Of a DNA stretch of 64,000 nt, positions 19,730 to 29,240 are shown in pieces. The position numbers and the translations under genes are program-made. Source of the stretch: Bacteroidales bacterium (lineage in GTDB: Bacteria > Bacteroidota > Bacteroidia > Bacteroidales > F082). The notes beneath the pieces were generated by a model that saw only the letters and a list, made by a program, of their open reading frames with translations, had not been told where the DNA came from and made no database searches. Positions within the stretch are counted from its first letter, which is position 1; each line of letters opens with the position of its first letter. The stretch is from contig JABFQW010000027.1 of the NCBI GenBank assembly GCA_013141455.1, positions 39,635 to 103,634 of the forward strand, written 5' to 3'.

Positions 19730-22700
19730 ATGACAATAACAGAATTATCCATAAAACGACCCTTGCTGATTACGGTAATTTTCGCGACTTTAATCCTATT
19801 CGGTTACCTGAGCTACAACACACTCAATTATAATACCTTGCCAAAGTTTGACGTAAATGTTATCTCAATTCAAACGGTTTATAAAGGCGCCTCATCAAAT
19901 GAAGTTCAAACCAGCGTTACGAAACCGATTGAAGAAGCTGTTTCGGCTATCGAAGGAGTTGACGTTCTTTCATCGTCTTCCCGCGAAGGCCTTTCGTTGG
20001 TTACTGTAACCCTCAAAGCCGGAACCAACAACATTACTGCCCAAAACGACGCTGAAAGAAAGATAAACCAGATAAAATCAAATTTACCAACCGATGCCGA
20101 TGACCCTGTTGTAAATCGTTTCAGCACCGATGAAATGCCGATTTTGAGACTAAGTATAACCTCTAAAATTCCACAGACTGAATTATTCGAATTTGTTGAT
20201 CTGAAAGTGAAGCCTATGCTTACGAATGTTGCCGGAGTAGCTCAGGTTAAAATAATTGGAGGTGTTGAAAGAGAGATTCTGATTGCCTTAGATAATGACA
20301 AACTTCGTGGTTATACTATTTCGGCAACACAGGTAAATCAAATAATTTCCGGTAGCGGATTGTCGTTTCCGGCAGGTAATATCAAATCTGATAAAAACAG
20401 ATTTTCAATACGTATGGATGCCAAAATATTTGATGTTGAACAACTTAGAAATATAATAATCAGGGAGAACAGCGATGGCAGCCGCATATTGCTAAGAGAC
20501 ATTGCTTCCGTAAGCGATTTTTCTACCGAACCAACTTTATTGAATCGTATAAATGGCAAACAAGGTATTGGGATTGAGATTCTGAAACAGTCGGATGCAA
20601 ATGCTGTTAAAGTAAGTGAGGAGGTAAAAAACCGTCTGGTAGACATTAAAAAACTTTATGCCGCGACTGATTTCGATTATAAAATTGCTACCGACCAATC
20701 GACTTACACATTGGCCTCGGCAGAAGGAGTGAAACACGATTTATTTTTGGCTGTGATGATCGTTGCCTTCGTAATGATCATGTTTTTACATAGTGTCCGG
20801 AGTTCATTATTTGTACTAATCGCCATTCCATCGGCAATGATTCCGACATTTATTTTAATGTGGGTCTTTGGATTTTCGTTAAACTTAATGACCTTAATGG
20901 CTTTATCATTGGTAGTTGGCATCCTTGTGGATGATAGCATTGTGGTGTTGGAAAATATCTACCGGCATCTCGAAATGGGTAAAAACAAACATAACGCATC
21001 TTTAGATGGAAGGAATGAAATCAGTTTTACAGCCATAGCTATCACATTGGTTGATGTGGTGGTGTTCCTGCCCTTGTCATTGGCTGGTGGCCTGATAGGA
21101 AATATTCTGAAAGAGTTTTCATTGGTAATTGTTTTTTCCACACTCATGAGTTTGTTGGTTTCATTCACACTAACACCACTTTTAACATCAAAGTGGGGTA
21201 AAGTTGCCCTGCTTAATCCAAATACTTTATGGGGCAAACTCAATATTGGCTTTGAGAACGCTATCAATTCATTAAAAGAAATATACGGTGAAGTTTTAGT
21301 TTGGTCACTAAATCATAAGCGTTACATCATTGGTGGTGTTTTTGTAGTATTAACCGGAACGTTGGCCCTAATACCGGCAGGTTTTGTTGGAACATCATTC
21401 ATTGGTACTTCAGACCGCGGTGAATTTCTGGTGCAGATAGATATGGCTTCCGAAACACCATTGATACAAACCAATGCTGTGGTTAAAAGAGTTGAAGCAA
21501 TCATTCTGAATCACCCTGAAGTAATCAATGTATTTTCAAATGTTGGTACACAAACCGGTGCTGGCGGCAGTACAATTGGCGCTAACAGTAATCTGGCAGA
21601 ATTAACGGTATCGCTGGTTGATCACAATGAACGTACTGTTTCAACTGATGAATTCGGGCAAAAACTTCGCGATGAAATATCAAAAATTCCAGGAGTTAAA
21701 ATAACCATTTTACCCACATCTATCACAGGAAACTCACAAAGTCCGATTATAATTTCGGTAAAAGGCTCCGATGTTAATGATGTGTTACGCGCTGCTGCAT
21801 GTGTAAAGGATGTTGTTAGTAAAACGCCTGGTACAGATTATGTAAAGTATAGCACCAAATCAGCAAAAACAGAAATTTCGATTGATATTGACCGGGAGAA
21901 ACTTTCAAATGCCGGATTAAGTATACCCGAAGTCGGACAAGCGGTCCAACTGGCATTTCAAGGGAACAACCATACAAAATTTAAAGATGCAGGAGAAGAG
22001 TATGGTATAAATATCATGCTCGACAATTGGGATAAGCATACGAATGAAAATGTGAAAAATCTTGCGATTATGAATCGTAATGGTGCTGTTATACAATTGA
22101 GCGAAATAGCCAATGTAAATGAAATTATGGGTCAGGCAGTGCTGGAAAGAACCAATCGGCTAAACTCAGTGAATATCACCTCAGAAGCAATCGGACGGCC
22201 AACCGGAACTATCGTCGAGGACATTAAACAAAAACTGACATTGGTTGAATTACCCGAGGGAGTAACCATTGATTATGAAGGGGATACAAAAAATCAAGTT
22301 GAATCATTCAGTAGTCTTGCTTTGGCAATGGCTATCGGCATTTTGCTGGTTTACCTGATAATGGTAGCATTATACGAAAGTGTGGTGTATCCTTTCGTGG
22401 TTTTGTTCTCGATTCCGGTAGCAATGATAGGGGCAATATTAGCCTTGGCACTAACGCTTAATTCGTTAACCATATTTGCCATACTTGGCTTGATCATGCT
22501 CTTAGGTCTGGTCTCTAAAAATGCAATTTTAATTGTCGATTTTACAAATCATTTGGTACAATCAGGTATGACGGTAAAAAAGGCATTGGTTGAAGCAGGA
22601 AAAGAACGGCTACGACCCATTATGATGACCACTTTTGCCATGATATTCGGCATGTTACCCATTGCACTGGCAAGTGGTGCGGGCGCCGAAGTAAAAAACG

Positions 22701-22870
22701 GCATGGCCTGGGTAATAATTGGTGGTCTGTCGAGTTCAATGATATTCACACTTGTGTTGGTACCGTCAGTTTATCTCCTCATCGAAAATTGGAAAAACAA
22801 CGTACAGCGTTTTTTGGAGAAGCAAAAAATTCAAACCGTTACAAAACCCATTCAGCCAATAGAATCATAG
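19730..22870 (+). CDS. RND-family (AcrB/HAE1-like) efflux transporter
   Basis: 1046 aa, MTITELSIKRPLLITVIFATLILFGYLSYNTLNYNTLPKFD..., GILVDDSIVVLENIYRH, LGLVSKNAILIVDF. Confidence 0.96.
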   Translation: MTITELSIKRPLLITVIFATLILFGYLSYNTLNYNTLPKFDVNVISIQTVYKGASSNEVQTSVTKPIEEAVSAIEGVDVLSSSSREGLSLVTVTLKAGTNNITAQNDAERKINQIKSNLPTDADDPVVNRFSTDEMPILRLSITSKIPQTELFEFVDLKVKPMLTNVAGVAQVKIIGGVEREILIALDNDKLRGYTISATQVNQIISGSGLSFPAGNIKSDKNRFSIRMDAKIFDVEQLRNIIIRENSDGSRILLRDIASVSDFSTEPTLLNRINGKQGIGIEILKQSDANAVKVSEEVKNRLVDIKKLYAATDFDYKIATDQSTYTLASAEGVKHDLFLAVMIVAFVMIMFLHSVRSSLFVLIAIPSAMIPTFILMWVFGFSLNLMTLMALSLVVGILVDDSIVVLENIYRHLEMGKNKHNASLDGRNEISFTAIAITLVDVVVFLPLSLAGGLIGNILKEFSLVIVFSTLMSLLVSFTLTPLLTSKWGKVALLNPNTLWGKLNIGFENAINSLKEIYGEVLVWSLNHKRYIIGGVFVVLTGTLALIPAGFVGTSFIGTSDRGEFLVQIDMASETPLIQTNAVVKRVEAIILNHPEVINVFSNVGTQTGAGGSTIGANSNLAELTVSLVDHNERTVSTDEFGQKLRDEISKIPGVKITILPTSITGNSQSPIIISVKGSDVNDVLRAAACVKDVVSKTPGTDYVKYSTKSAKTEISIDIDREKLSNAGLSIPEVGQAVQLAFQGNNHTKFKDAGEEYGINIMLDNWDKHTNENVKNLAIMNRNGAVIQLSEIANVNEIMGQAVLERTNRLNSVNITSEAIGRPTGTIVEDIKQKLTLVELPEGVTIDYEGDTKNQVESFSSLALAMAIGILLVYLIMVALYESVVYPFVVLFSIPVAMIGAILALALTLNSLTIFAILGLIMLLGLVSKNAILIVDFTNHLVQSGMTVKKALVEAGKERLRPIMMTTFAMIFGMLPIALASGAGAEVKNGMAWVIIGGLSSSMIFTLVLVPSVYLLIENWKNNVQRFLEKQKIQTVTKPIQPIES

Positions 22871-22886
22871 TAATCAATTATAGCTA

Positions 22887-22932
22887 AATTCGCCACTGAT
22901 TTTCCTTCAAGGGGGAAAATCAGTGGCGAATT
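22887..22932. repeat. perfect 19-bp inverted repeat (hairpin) after the RND gene
   Basis: AATTCGCCACTGATTTTCC (22887-22905) / GGAAAATCAGTGGCGAATT (22914-22932), 8-nt spacer. Confidence 0.9.
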
Positions 22933-22989
22933 CAATACACCTTTTTCAATTATATAGAATCGCTCATTTACAGCGTTTAAAACAAAAAA

Positions 22990-23415
22990 ATGAAAACAAT
23001 TATCATCGCAATATTTATCTTCACGACCATCACTTCTGTCATTGCACAGGGCGATTTAAACGTAACAGTTACCGGTATTGAAAACACAAAAGGAACAATA
23101 AGAATAGCTCTGTTCAACAACGAAAGCGGTTTCCCGACAGATGAAACAAAGGCATTCAAATTGGTTGCAATTCGAATTACAGGAGAAAGTGTAAATACAA
23201 TTTTCAAAAATTTACCCTATGGGAAATACGCGATAGCTGCATTTCACGATGAAAACAACAACAGCATTTTCGACACCAATTTCATCGGTATTCCGAAAGA
23301 AGGTAACGGCGTAACGAAAGGAACGGGTAAAAGCCTGAGTACGCCCAATTATTCAGATGCCACTTTTCAATTTACCGAAAGTTCAACTAACATCAACATC
23401 AGGCTCTTTTATTAA
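22990..23415 (+). CDS. DUF2141 family secreted protein
   Basis: LNVTVTGIENTKGTIRIALFNNESGFP...PYGKYAIAAFHDENNNSIFDTNFIGIPKEG is the DUF2141 signature. Confidence 0.92.
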   Translation: MKTIIIAIFIFTTITSVIAQGDLNVTVTGIENTKGTIRIALFNNESGFPTDETKAFKLVAIRITGESVNTIFKNLPYGKYAIAAFHDENNNSIFDTNFIGIPKEGNGVTKGTGKSLSTPNYSDATFQFTESSTNINIRLFY

Positions 23416-23466
23416 ATCACCCTTACCAAATCTAAACGATAAACCGGAAACTGACCAATTGCTGAT

Positions 23467-24714
23467 TTAAAAATTCGATCGCATCGCCTCAACCGGATCG
23501 AGGCGTGAGGCTGTCCAGGCTGGAATAAAACCCGAAACCAAGCCGATAAACGCTGATACGGATAATCCGAGAACAATATTACCAAGCGATAACATCAGCG
23601 GGAAACTGGTGGTGGTGCTGATCAGTAAACTCAATCCGTAAACGATAAGCAAACCAACGATACCGCCCATTACCGAAAGGAAAATAGCCTCTATCAGAAA
23701 CTGCAGTAATATGAAATAGTTCTTTGCACCGAGCGATTTCTGAATTCCGATCTGGTTGGTTCGCTCTTTTACTGAAACAAACATGATATTAGCAATTCCA
23801 AATCCACCCACAAGCAACGAAAATCCTCCGATAATCCAGCCAACAATCGCCACAACTCCAAAAAACTGATCGAATCCTTTGGTAATGATATCCATCTCGT
23901 TGATGGCAAAATTTTCTTCGGCAGTCGGTTTTAACTTCCTTATCGAACGAAGGTTACCAACTAACTCATCTTTTAATTGTTCATTGGTAATACCAGCCTT
24001 TCCGCGTACCATAATCGATGAACCCATGTCGCGCAGATCAATTACGTTTCTTGCGAAATTCACCGGAATAAAAGCCGATTTATCATTCGAATTACCAAAA
24101 ATATTTTCGCCTTCTTTTTTCATAACACCTATCACCGTCATTCGCAGACCAAAAACCTTAATTGATTTGTTGATCGGGTCGCTATTCGGAAACAAGGCTT
24201 CGGCCAGCTCCGCTCCTATCAGGATAACATTTCTGCCGCTTTGCGATTCAAGTTGTGTAAAATAACGTCCTTCAGCAATATCAAGTGTCATCACGCGGGC
24301 AAAATCATGTGAAACAATATTGATCTGTGTACTTTGCACCGTTGTATTGAGGTAGGAAACATCACGCGAAACACCTACCATGAAAGCAAAACCCTCTGCC
24401 GAACTCATGCGGTTTTCCAATTCCTGCATCTCACGCATACTTGCCTCAGGCCGCTGCCAGTATTTCCACCAGGGATAATCATCGCCACCCATCATCCAAG
24501 GCCATTTCTGTATGAAAACAACATTATCGCCCAACGAATCTATTTCATCACGGATTTCCTTTTCGAGACTGTCGAAAACCGAAAACACCGAAATAATGGA
24601 AAAAATCCCGATTGTGATGCCAAGCAATGATAACAAGGTGCGTACCTTGTTTACAATCAGAGCCGAAATAGCGAAACGAAAACTTTCGATGATTAACCTT
24701 GCCAGTACAACCAT
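23467..24714 (-). CDS. MacB/FtsX-type ABC transporter permease
   Basis: N-terminal MacB_PCD (RTLLSLLGITIGIFSIISVFSVFDSLEKEI) and C-terminal FtsX (GGFGIANIMFVSVKERTNQIGIQKSLGAK...WTASRLDPVEAMR). Confidence 0.94.
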   Translation of the reverse strand: MVVLARLIIESFRFAISALIVNKVRTLLSLLGITIGIFSIISVFSVFDSLEKEIRDEIDSLGDNVVFIQKWPWMMGGDDYPWWKYWQRPEASMREMQELENRMSSAEGFAFMVGVSRDVSYLNTTVQSTQINIVSHDFARVMTLDIAEGRYFTQLESQSGRNVILIGAELAEALFPNSDPINKSIKVFGLRMTVIGVMKKEGENIFGNSNDKSAFIPVNFARNVIDLRDMGSSIMVRGKAGITNEQLKDELVGNLRSIRKLKPTAEENFAINEMDIITKGFDQFFGVVAIVGWIIGGFSLLVGGFGIANIMFVSVKERTNQIGIQKSLGAKNYFILLQFLIEAIFLSVMGGIVGLLIVYGLSLLISTTTSFPLMLSLGNIVLGLSVSAFIGLVSGFIPAWTASRLDPVEAMRSNF

Positions 24715-24854
24715 ATTTGCTTTTTATGAGAACAAAATCAAAGGTAAAAGTATATATAATTCATCACCACAGGGTAAGGTTTGTGGAGATTTTATGCTAA
24801 CCGACCGATCTGGTTTGTCATTTTCAGAGGCGAAAAAATGCTATACTGAATACT

Positions 24855-24884
24855 TTTCGAATTAAAAGAAAAACAGTATATTTG
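24855..24884 (+). promoter_or_regulatory. candidate Bacteroidota promoter for purH
   Basis: TTTC (24855-24858) - N18 - TATATTTG (24877-24884), close to TTTG-N19-TANNTTTG. Confidence 0.45.
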
Positions 24885-24960
24885 AAATGCAGGATTATAA
24901 TTGCAAACTGCATGGTTTTTCCGTAAAATTGCACTTTATTTCATTCAAAATTATTTCATA

Positions 24961-26475
24961 TTGAAAAAGCTAAAAAACGCCTTAATATCAGTTTATTATA
25001 AAGATCGTCTCGATGAAATTGTTGATCTGCTGGCGACATTAAATGTAAAAATATACTCCACCGGCGGCACCTACGACTTCATCCGTTCATTAGGTGTTGA
25101 AGCCGAAACTGTTGAATCGCTCACCGGTTACCCATCAATCCTGGGTGGCAGGGTAAAAACTTTGCATCCGAAAGTCTTCGGAGGTATCCTGGGACGACAA
25201 TCGAAACTGAGTGATATTGAACAGATGACCGAATATGGTATTCCTGCTTTCGATCTCGTTATCGTTGATCTTTATCCATTTGAAGAAACAGTTACCAAAA
25301 CGGACAACCCGACCGAAATCATCGAAAAAATCGATATCGGAGGTATTTCCCTTATTCGTGCAGGCGCCAAAAACTTTGATGATGTACTGATTGTTCCTTC
25401 TTCCGATTATTATTCCGAACTTATCGAACTGCTGACAAACCAACATGGCGGTACAAGTCATGCCGACCGTAAACGATTTGCCACCTACGCTTTTGGTGTG
25501 AGCTCGTATTACGATACGGCCATTTATCAGTGGATGTCGGCAAACAACACCGATCAACTTCGCATCTCGGCCAAAGAAAAAGCAAAACTCCGCTATGGTG
25601 AGAATCCACATCAGCAAGGTATTTTTCATGGAAATCTGAATCAACTATTCGAAAAACTACATGGTAAAGAATTATCATACAATAACTTACTCGATCTTGA
25701 AGCAGGAATAAACCTTATCGATGAATTTGAGGAAACCACTTTTGCCATACTGAAACACAACAATGCCTGTGGCATAGCGAGCCGTGAAACATTGAATGAA
25801 GCTTACGAAGCCGCGCTGGCCGGCGATCCCGTTTCGGCATTTGGTGGTGTATTGGTTTGCAACAGAATCGTTGACGAAGCAACAGCTGAAAGTATGAACA
25901 GTTTGTTCTTCGAAATCGTTATAGCTCCGGATTTTGAAATAAATGCGCTTAAAATCATTCAATCCCGAAAAAATAGAATAATTTTGCAGCGGAGAGGGTT
26001 TGCAACTCAAAAAAAGCAATACAGATCAATATTGAACGGAATCTTAGAGCAGGAGAAGGACTTCAGAACTGAATCAACGGCTGATTTTACATACGTTACA
26101 ACAGTTCAGCCAACCGGTGACCAGTTATCCGATATGGTTTTCGCTAACAAAATTGTAAAACATACCCGATCAAATGCCATTGTACTGGCTAAAAACAAGC
26201 AGCTGTTCGGCTCAGGTGTTGGACAAACATCGCGGGTTGACGCACTTAAACAAGCTATTGCAAAGGCAAAAGAATTTAATTTCGATTTAACAGGAGCGGT
26301 GATGGCATCCGATGCCTTTTTCCCGTTTGCCGATTCAGTCGAAATTGCAGCAAAAGCAGGGATCATATCTGTGGTTCAACCCGGTGGCTCGGTTCGCGAC
26401 CAGGACACGATTGATTACTGTAACAATAACGGTATCGGTATGGTTTTCACCGGTATCCGTCATTTTAAACATTAA
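24961..26475 (+). CDS. purH: bifunctional AICAR formyltransferase/IMP cyclohydrolase
   Basis: LATLNVKIYSTGGTYDFIRSLGVEAETVESLTGYPSILGGRVKTLHPKVFGGIL; DPVSAFGGVLVCN; LRYGENPHQQ. TTG start at 24961 inferred because homologues start around KNALISVY. Confidence 0.96.
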   Translation: MKKLKNALISVYYKDRLDEIVDLLATLNVKIYSTGGTYDFIRSLGVEAETVESLTGYPSILGGRVKTLHPKVFGGILGRQSKLSDIEQMTEYGIPAFDLVIVDLYPFEETVTKTDNPTEIIEKIDIGGISLIRAGAKNFDDVLIVPSSDYYSELIELLTNQHGGTSHADRKRFATYAFGVSSYYDTAIYQWMSANNTDQLRISAKEKAKLRYGENPHQQGIFHGNLNQLFEKLHGKELSYNNLLDLEAGINLIDEFEETTFAILKHNNACGIASRETLNEAYEAALAGDPVSAFGGVLVCNRIVDEATAESMNSLFFEIVIAPDFEINALKIIQSRKNRIILQRRGFATQKKQYRSILNGILEQEKDFRTESTADFTYVTTVQPTGDQLSDMVFANKIVKHTRSNAIVLAKNKQLFGSGVGQTSRVDALKQAIAKAKEFNFDLTGAVMASDAFFPFADSVEIAAKAGIISVVQPGGSVRDQDTIDYCNNNGIGMVFTGIRHFKH

Positions 26476-26501
26476 CAACGTAAGAAAAGAAAAGGAAAGA
26501 T

Positions 26502-27524
26502 ATGGGATTATTTTCATTCTTATCGAAAGAAATAGCCATTGACCTCGGGACGGCCAACACAATTATCATCTACAATGATAAAGTAGTTGTTGACGAACCA
26601 TCCATCGTGGCCATCGAACGCAACACTGACCGAATTATCGCCGTTGGTAAGAAAGCCATGATGATGCATGGCAAGACCCACGAAAACATACGTACAATCA
26701 GGCCATTACGCGATGGTGTGATAGCCGATTTCAGGGCTGCCGAATATATGATGCGTGAGATGATCAAGATGATCGGTATCAAAAGCAGGTTTTTTCCTCC
26801 GGCACTCAAAATGGTTATCTGTATCCCATCGGGTATTACCGAAGTTGAACAGCGTGCTGTTAAAGATTCGGCCGAACAAGCCGGCGCCAAAGAAGTAAGG
26901 CTTATTCATGAACCGATGGCTGCTGCCATTGGGATCGGTATCGATGTACTCGAACCTACCGGAAACATGATCATTGATATCGGGGGTGGAACAAGTGAAA
27001 TTGCTGTTATTGCCCTCGGTGGTATCGTAAATAACAAATCGATTCGCATCGCCGGCGACGATTTTAATGCTGATATTGAAGATTATATGCGCCGTCAGCA
27101 TAATATCCATATTGGTGAACGCACAGCCGAACGTATCAAGATCGAAGTAGGTGCTGCCCTGCCATTCCTCGATAATCCACCCGATGATTTCCTCGTTCAT
27201 GGCCGCGATATGCTGTCAGGTATTCCAAAAGAAATCAGGGTGAACTACACCGAGATTGCCCATTGTCTTGATAAAAGTATCGTCAAAATTGAAGCTGCCG
27301 TTCTCAATGCACTCGAAATGACACCACCCGAACTTTCGGCTGATATTTTTCGCACCGGTATTTATCTTGCCGGTGGCGGTTCGTTGCTTCGTGGCCTCGA
27401 TAAACGTTTGCATGCCAAAACTAAACTACCGGTTCACGTGGCCGAAGACCCGTTGCGCGCCGTGGCCCGTGGAACAGGCATCGCCTTGAAGAACTTTGAT
27501 AAATTCCCATTCCTGCTGAAATAA
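26502..27524 (+). CDS. mreB: rod shape-determining protein MreB
   Basis: IAIDLGTANTIIIYNDKVVVDEPSIVAIE; VCIPSGITEVEQRAV; AIGIGIDVLEPTGNMIIDIGGGTSEIAVI. Confidence 0.97.
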   Translation: MGLFSFLSKEIAIDLGTANTIIIYNDKVVVDEPSIVAIERNTDRIIAVGKKAMMMHGKTHENIRTIRPLRDGVIADFRAAEYMMREMIKMIGIKSRFFPPALKMVICIPSGITEVEQRAVKDSAEQAGAKEVRLIHEPMAAAIGIGIDVLEPTGNMIIDIGGGTSEIAVIALGGIVNNKSIRIAGDDFNADIEDYMRRQHNIHIGERTAERIKIEVGAALPFLDNPPDDFLVHGRDMLSGIPKEIRVNYTEIAHCLDKSIVKIEAAVLNALEMTPPELSADIFRTGIYLAGGGSLLRGLDKRLHAKTKLPVHVAEDPLRAVARGTGIALKNFDKFPFLLK

Positions 27525-27545
27525 GCGGGTAATCGATTTGTAACT

Positions 27546-28364
27546 ATGTATAACCTGCTTCGGTTTCTGCAGAAATTTAACTTCTTGTTGTTATTTCTCG
27601 TGCTCGAAGTTGTTGCTATCATGATGCTTGCCAAAAGCCACACCTACCAACGCTCAAAAATCATCAATTCGTCAAGCAGCGTTGCCGGCTATTTCTTTAC
27701 TTTCCGCGCCAATTTCGCCGACTTTTTTACCCTTCAGCATACCAATGAACTATTAGTGAAGGAAAACGCTGCTTTGCGCCATAAGCTTGAGGTTTACAGG
27801 AAATTCGAGTATCCGGTTGATACGCTCAATGCAAAACCCGATTTCGATTATATCCCGGCAAGAGTGATAAGCAATACCGTGCATCTGCGCAATAATTATA
27901 TCATCATCAACAAAGGATCGCGCCAGGGCATTGCAAAAGATATGGGCATCATGTCGTCGTCAGGGGTAGCCGGAATCGTGACCGGTGTCACCGAAAACTA
28001 TTCCATTGCCATCTCATTGCTCCACAAATATGCCAATATCAGTATTCAATTCAAACATACCGATCAATTGGCCAACGTAACGTGGAGCGGGCCTGATTTT
28101 CGTATTGGTAATATCGTTGATATTCCTACCTATGTGAATATGAAACATGGCGATACCTTGCTTACCAGCGGCAATTCGCTGATTTTCCCGGAAGGTATCA
28201 TCGTTGGAACCATCGATGAACCGCTTGAATCGGAAGCAGGTGATATGAATGCCGCGACAATGCTGTTTGCAACAGATTTTAACAAGCTGAAATCGGTTTT
28301 TGTGATTAAGAATAACAACAAATTTGAACTGAATTCGCTCAATAAGCTGAGGCCTGATGAATAG
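27546..28364 (+). CDS. mreC: rod shape-determining protein MreC
   Basis: Single TM, coiled coil, YIPARVISNTVHLRNNYIIINKGSRQGIAKDMGIMSSSGVAGIVTGV; downstream of mreB. Confidence 0.95.
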   Translation: MYNLLRFLQKFNFLLLFLVLEVVAIMMLAKSHTYQRSKIINSSSSVAGYFFTFRANFADFFTLQHTNELLVKENAALRHKLEVYRKFEYPVDTLNAKPDFDYIPARVISNTVHLRNNYIIINKGSRQGIAKDMGIMSSSGVAGIVTGVTENYSIAISLLHKYANISIQFKHTDQLANVTWSGPDFRIGNIVDIPTYVNMKHGDTLLTSGNSLIFPEGIIVGTIDEPLESEAGDMNAATMLFATDFNKLKSVFVIKNNNKFELNSLNKLRPDE

Positions 28365-28887
28365 ATATCTGATGAACACATTCAGGTTTGCCGGACTGCT
28401 CGCGCTGCAGGTACTGGTATTGAATTATATCCGTATCAACGGATATATAAACCCTTATGTGTATATCCTTTACATCATGCTTTTGCCTTTCGGTATTAAA
28501 GGCTGGACCTTGCTTGCGGCGGGTTTTGTGATGGGTTATTCGGTTGATTTATTCATGGGAACACCTGGCCTGCACGTTGCTGCCACCGTGTTTATGGCAT
28601 TTATGCGGCCAACCATCATCCGTATGTCAACCGGAGCACAGGAATCGGATAACTTATTTGAGCCCAGTTTATCGAAAATGGGCATGCGCTGGTTTTTTTC
28701 ATACGCGCTTTGGTTGGTTGTTATTCATCATTTCGCCTTATTTTTTCTCGAATCATTCAGTATCGCACAAATTGGCAACACTTTGTTACGTACCCTTTTC
28801 AGTGTGGTTTTCACGCAGTTTTTTATCCTGATACTCATGCTGATGTTTAAAACAAGTACGAAAAAAACTGAGCGAATGGCTCTGTAA
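28357..28887 (+). CDS. mreD: rod shape-determining protein MreD
   Basis: Multi-TM 176 aa protein overlapping the mreC 3' end. Confidence 0.88.
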   Translation: MNRYLMNTFRFAGLLALQVLVLNYIRINGYINPYVYILYIMLLPFGIKGWTLLAAGFVMGYSVDLFMGTPGLHVAATVFMAFMRPTIIRMSTGAQESDNLFEPSLSKMGMRWFFSYALWLVVIHHFALFFLESFSIAQIGNTLLRTLFSVVFTQFFILILMLMFKTSTKKTERMAL

Positions 28888-29010
28888 GCTTCTGGCGCCT
28901 AAAGTGAAGGTTGACTAATACTATTCGATTGCAGCGAATCAAATTTTGAGAAATTACATTTGCGAAAATCATAAATATCATTGAAATTACCAATCTGTCC
29001 TGTTTTAGAT

Positions 29011-29151
29011 AATACATTACAATGTTGTTTAGTTAAGAAAACAATCTTCGACTTCGCTCAGACTGACAGTCATCCTGGGCGGAGTCGAAGGATAGCAGAT
29101 GGATCTTTTATTGATGATTAATCCCTTAACTAAACTACATTGTAATACATT
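29011..29151. repeat. MITE-like element with about 27-bp terminal inverted repeats and internal hairpin
   Basis: AATACATTACAATGTTGTTTAGTTAAG (29011-29037) vs CTTAACTAAACTACATTGTAATACATT (29125-29151), 24/27 complementary. Internal CTTCGACTTCGCTCAG...CTGGGCGGAGTCGAAG hairpin. No ORF inside. Confidence 0.75.
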
Positions 29152-29240
29152 ACCTTTTTTTCTTCGCTTTTTTCGATCACTTAACAAAACCCACTTCGAA
29201 TTATTTATAGTTTTGTCGAATATTCACCAATATTATAATC

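Noticed and set aside
26335-26562. Antisense ORFs across purH/mreB and many other loci
   Set aside because: Reverse-strand shadows of strongly conserved genes.
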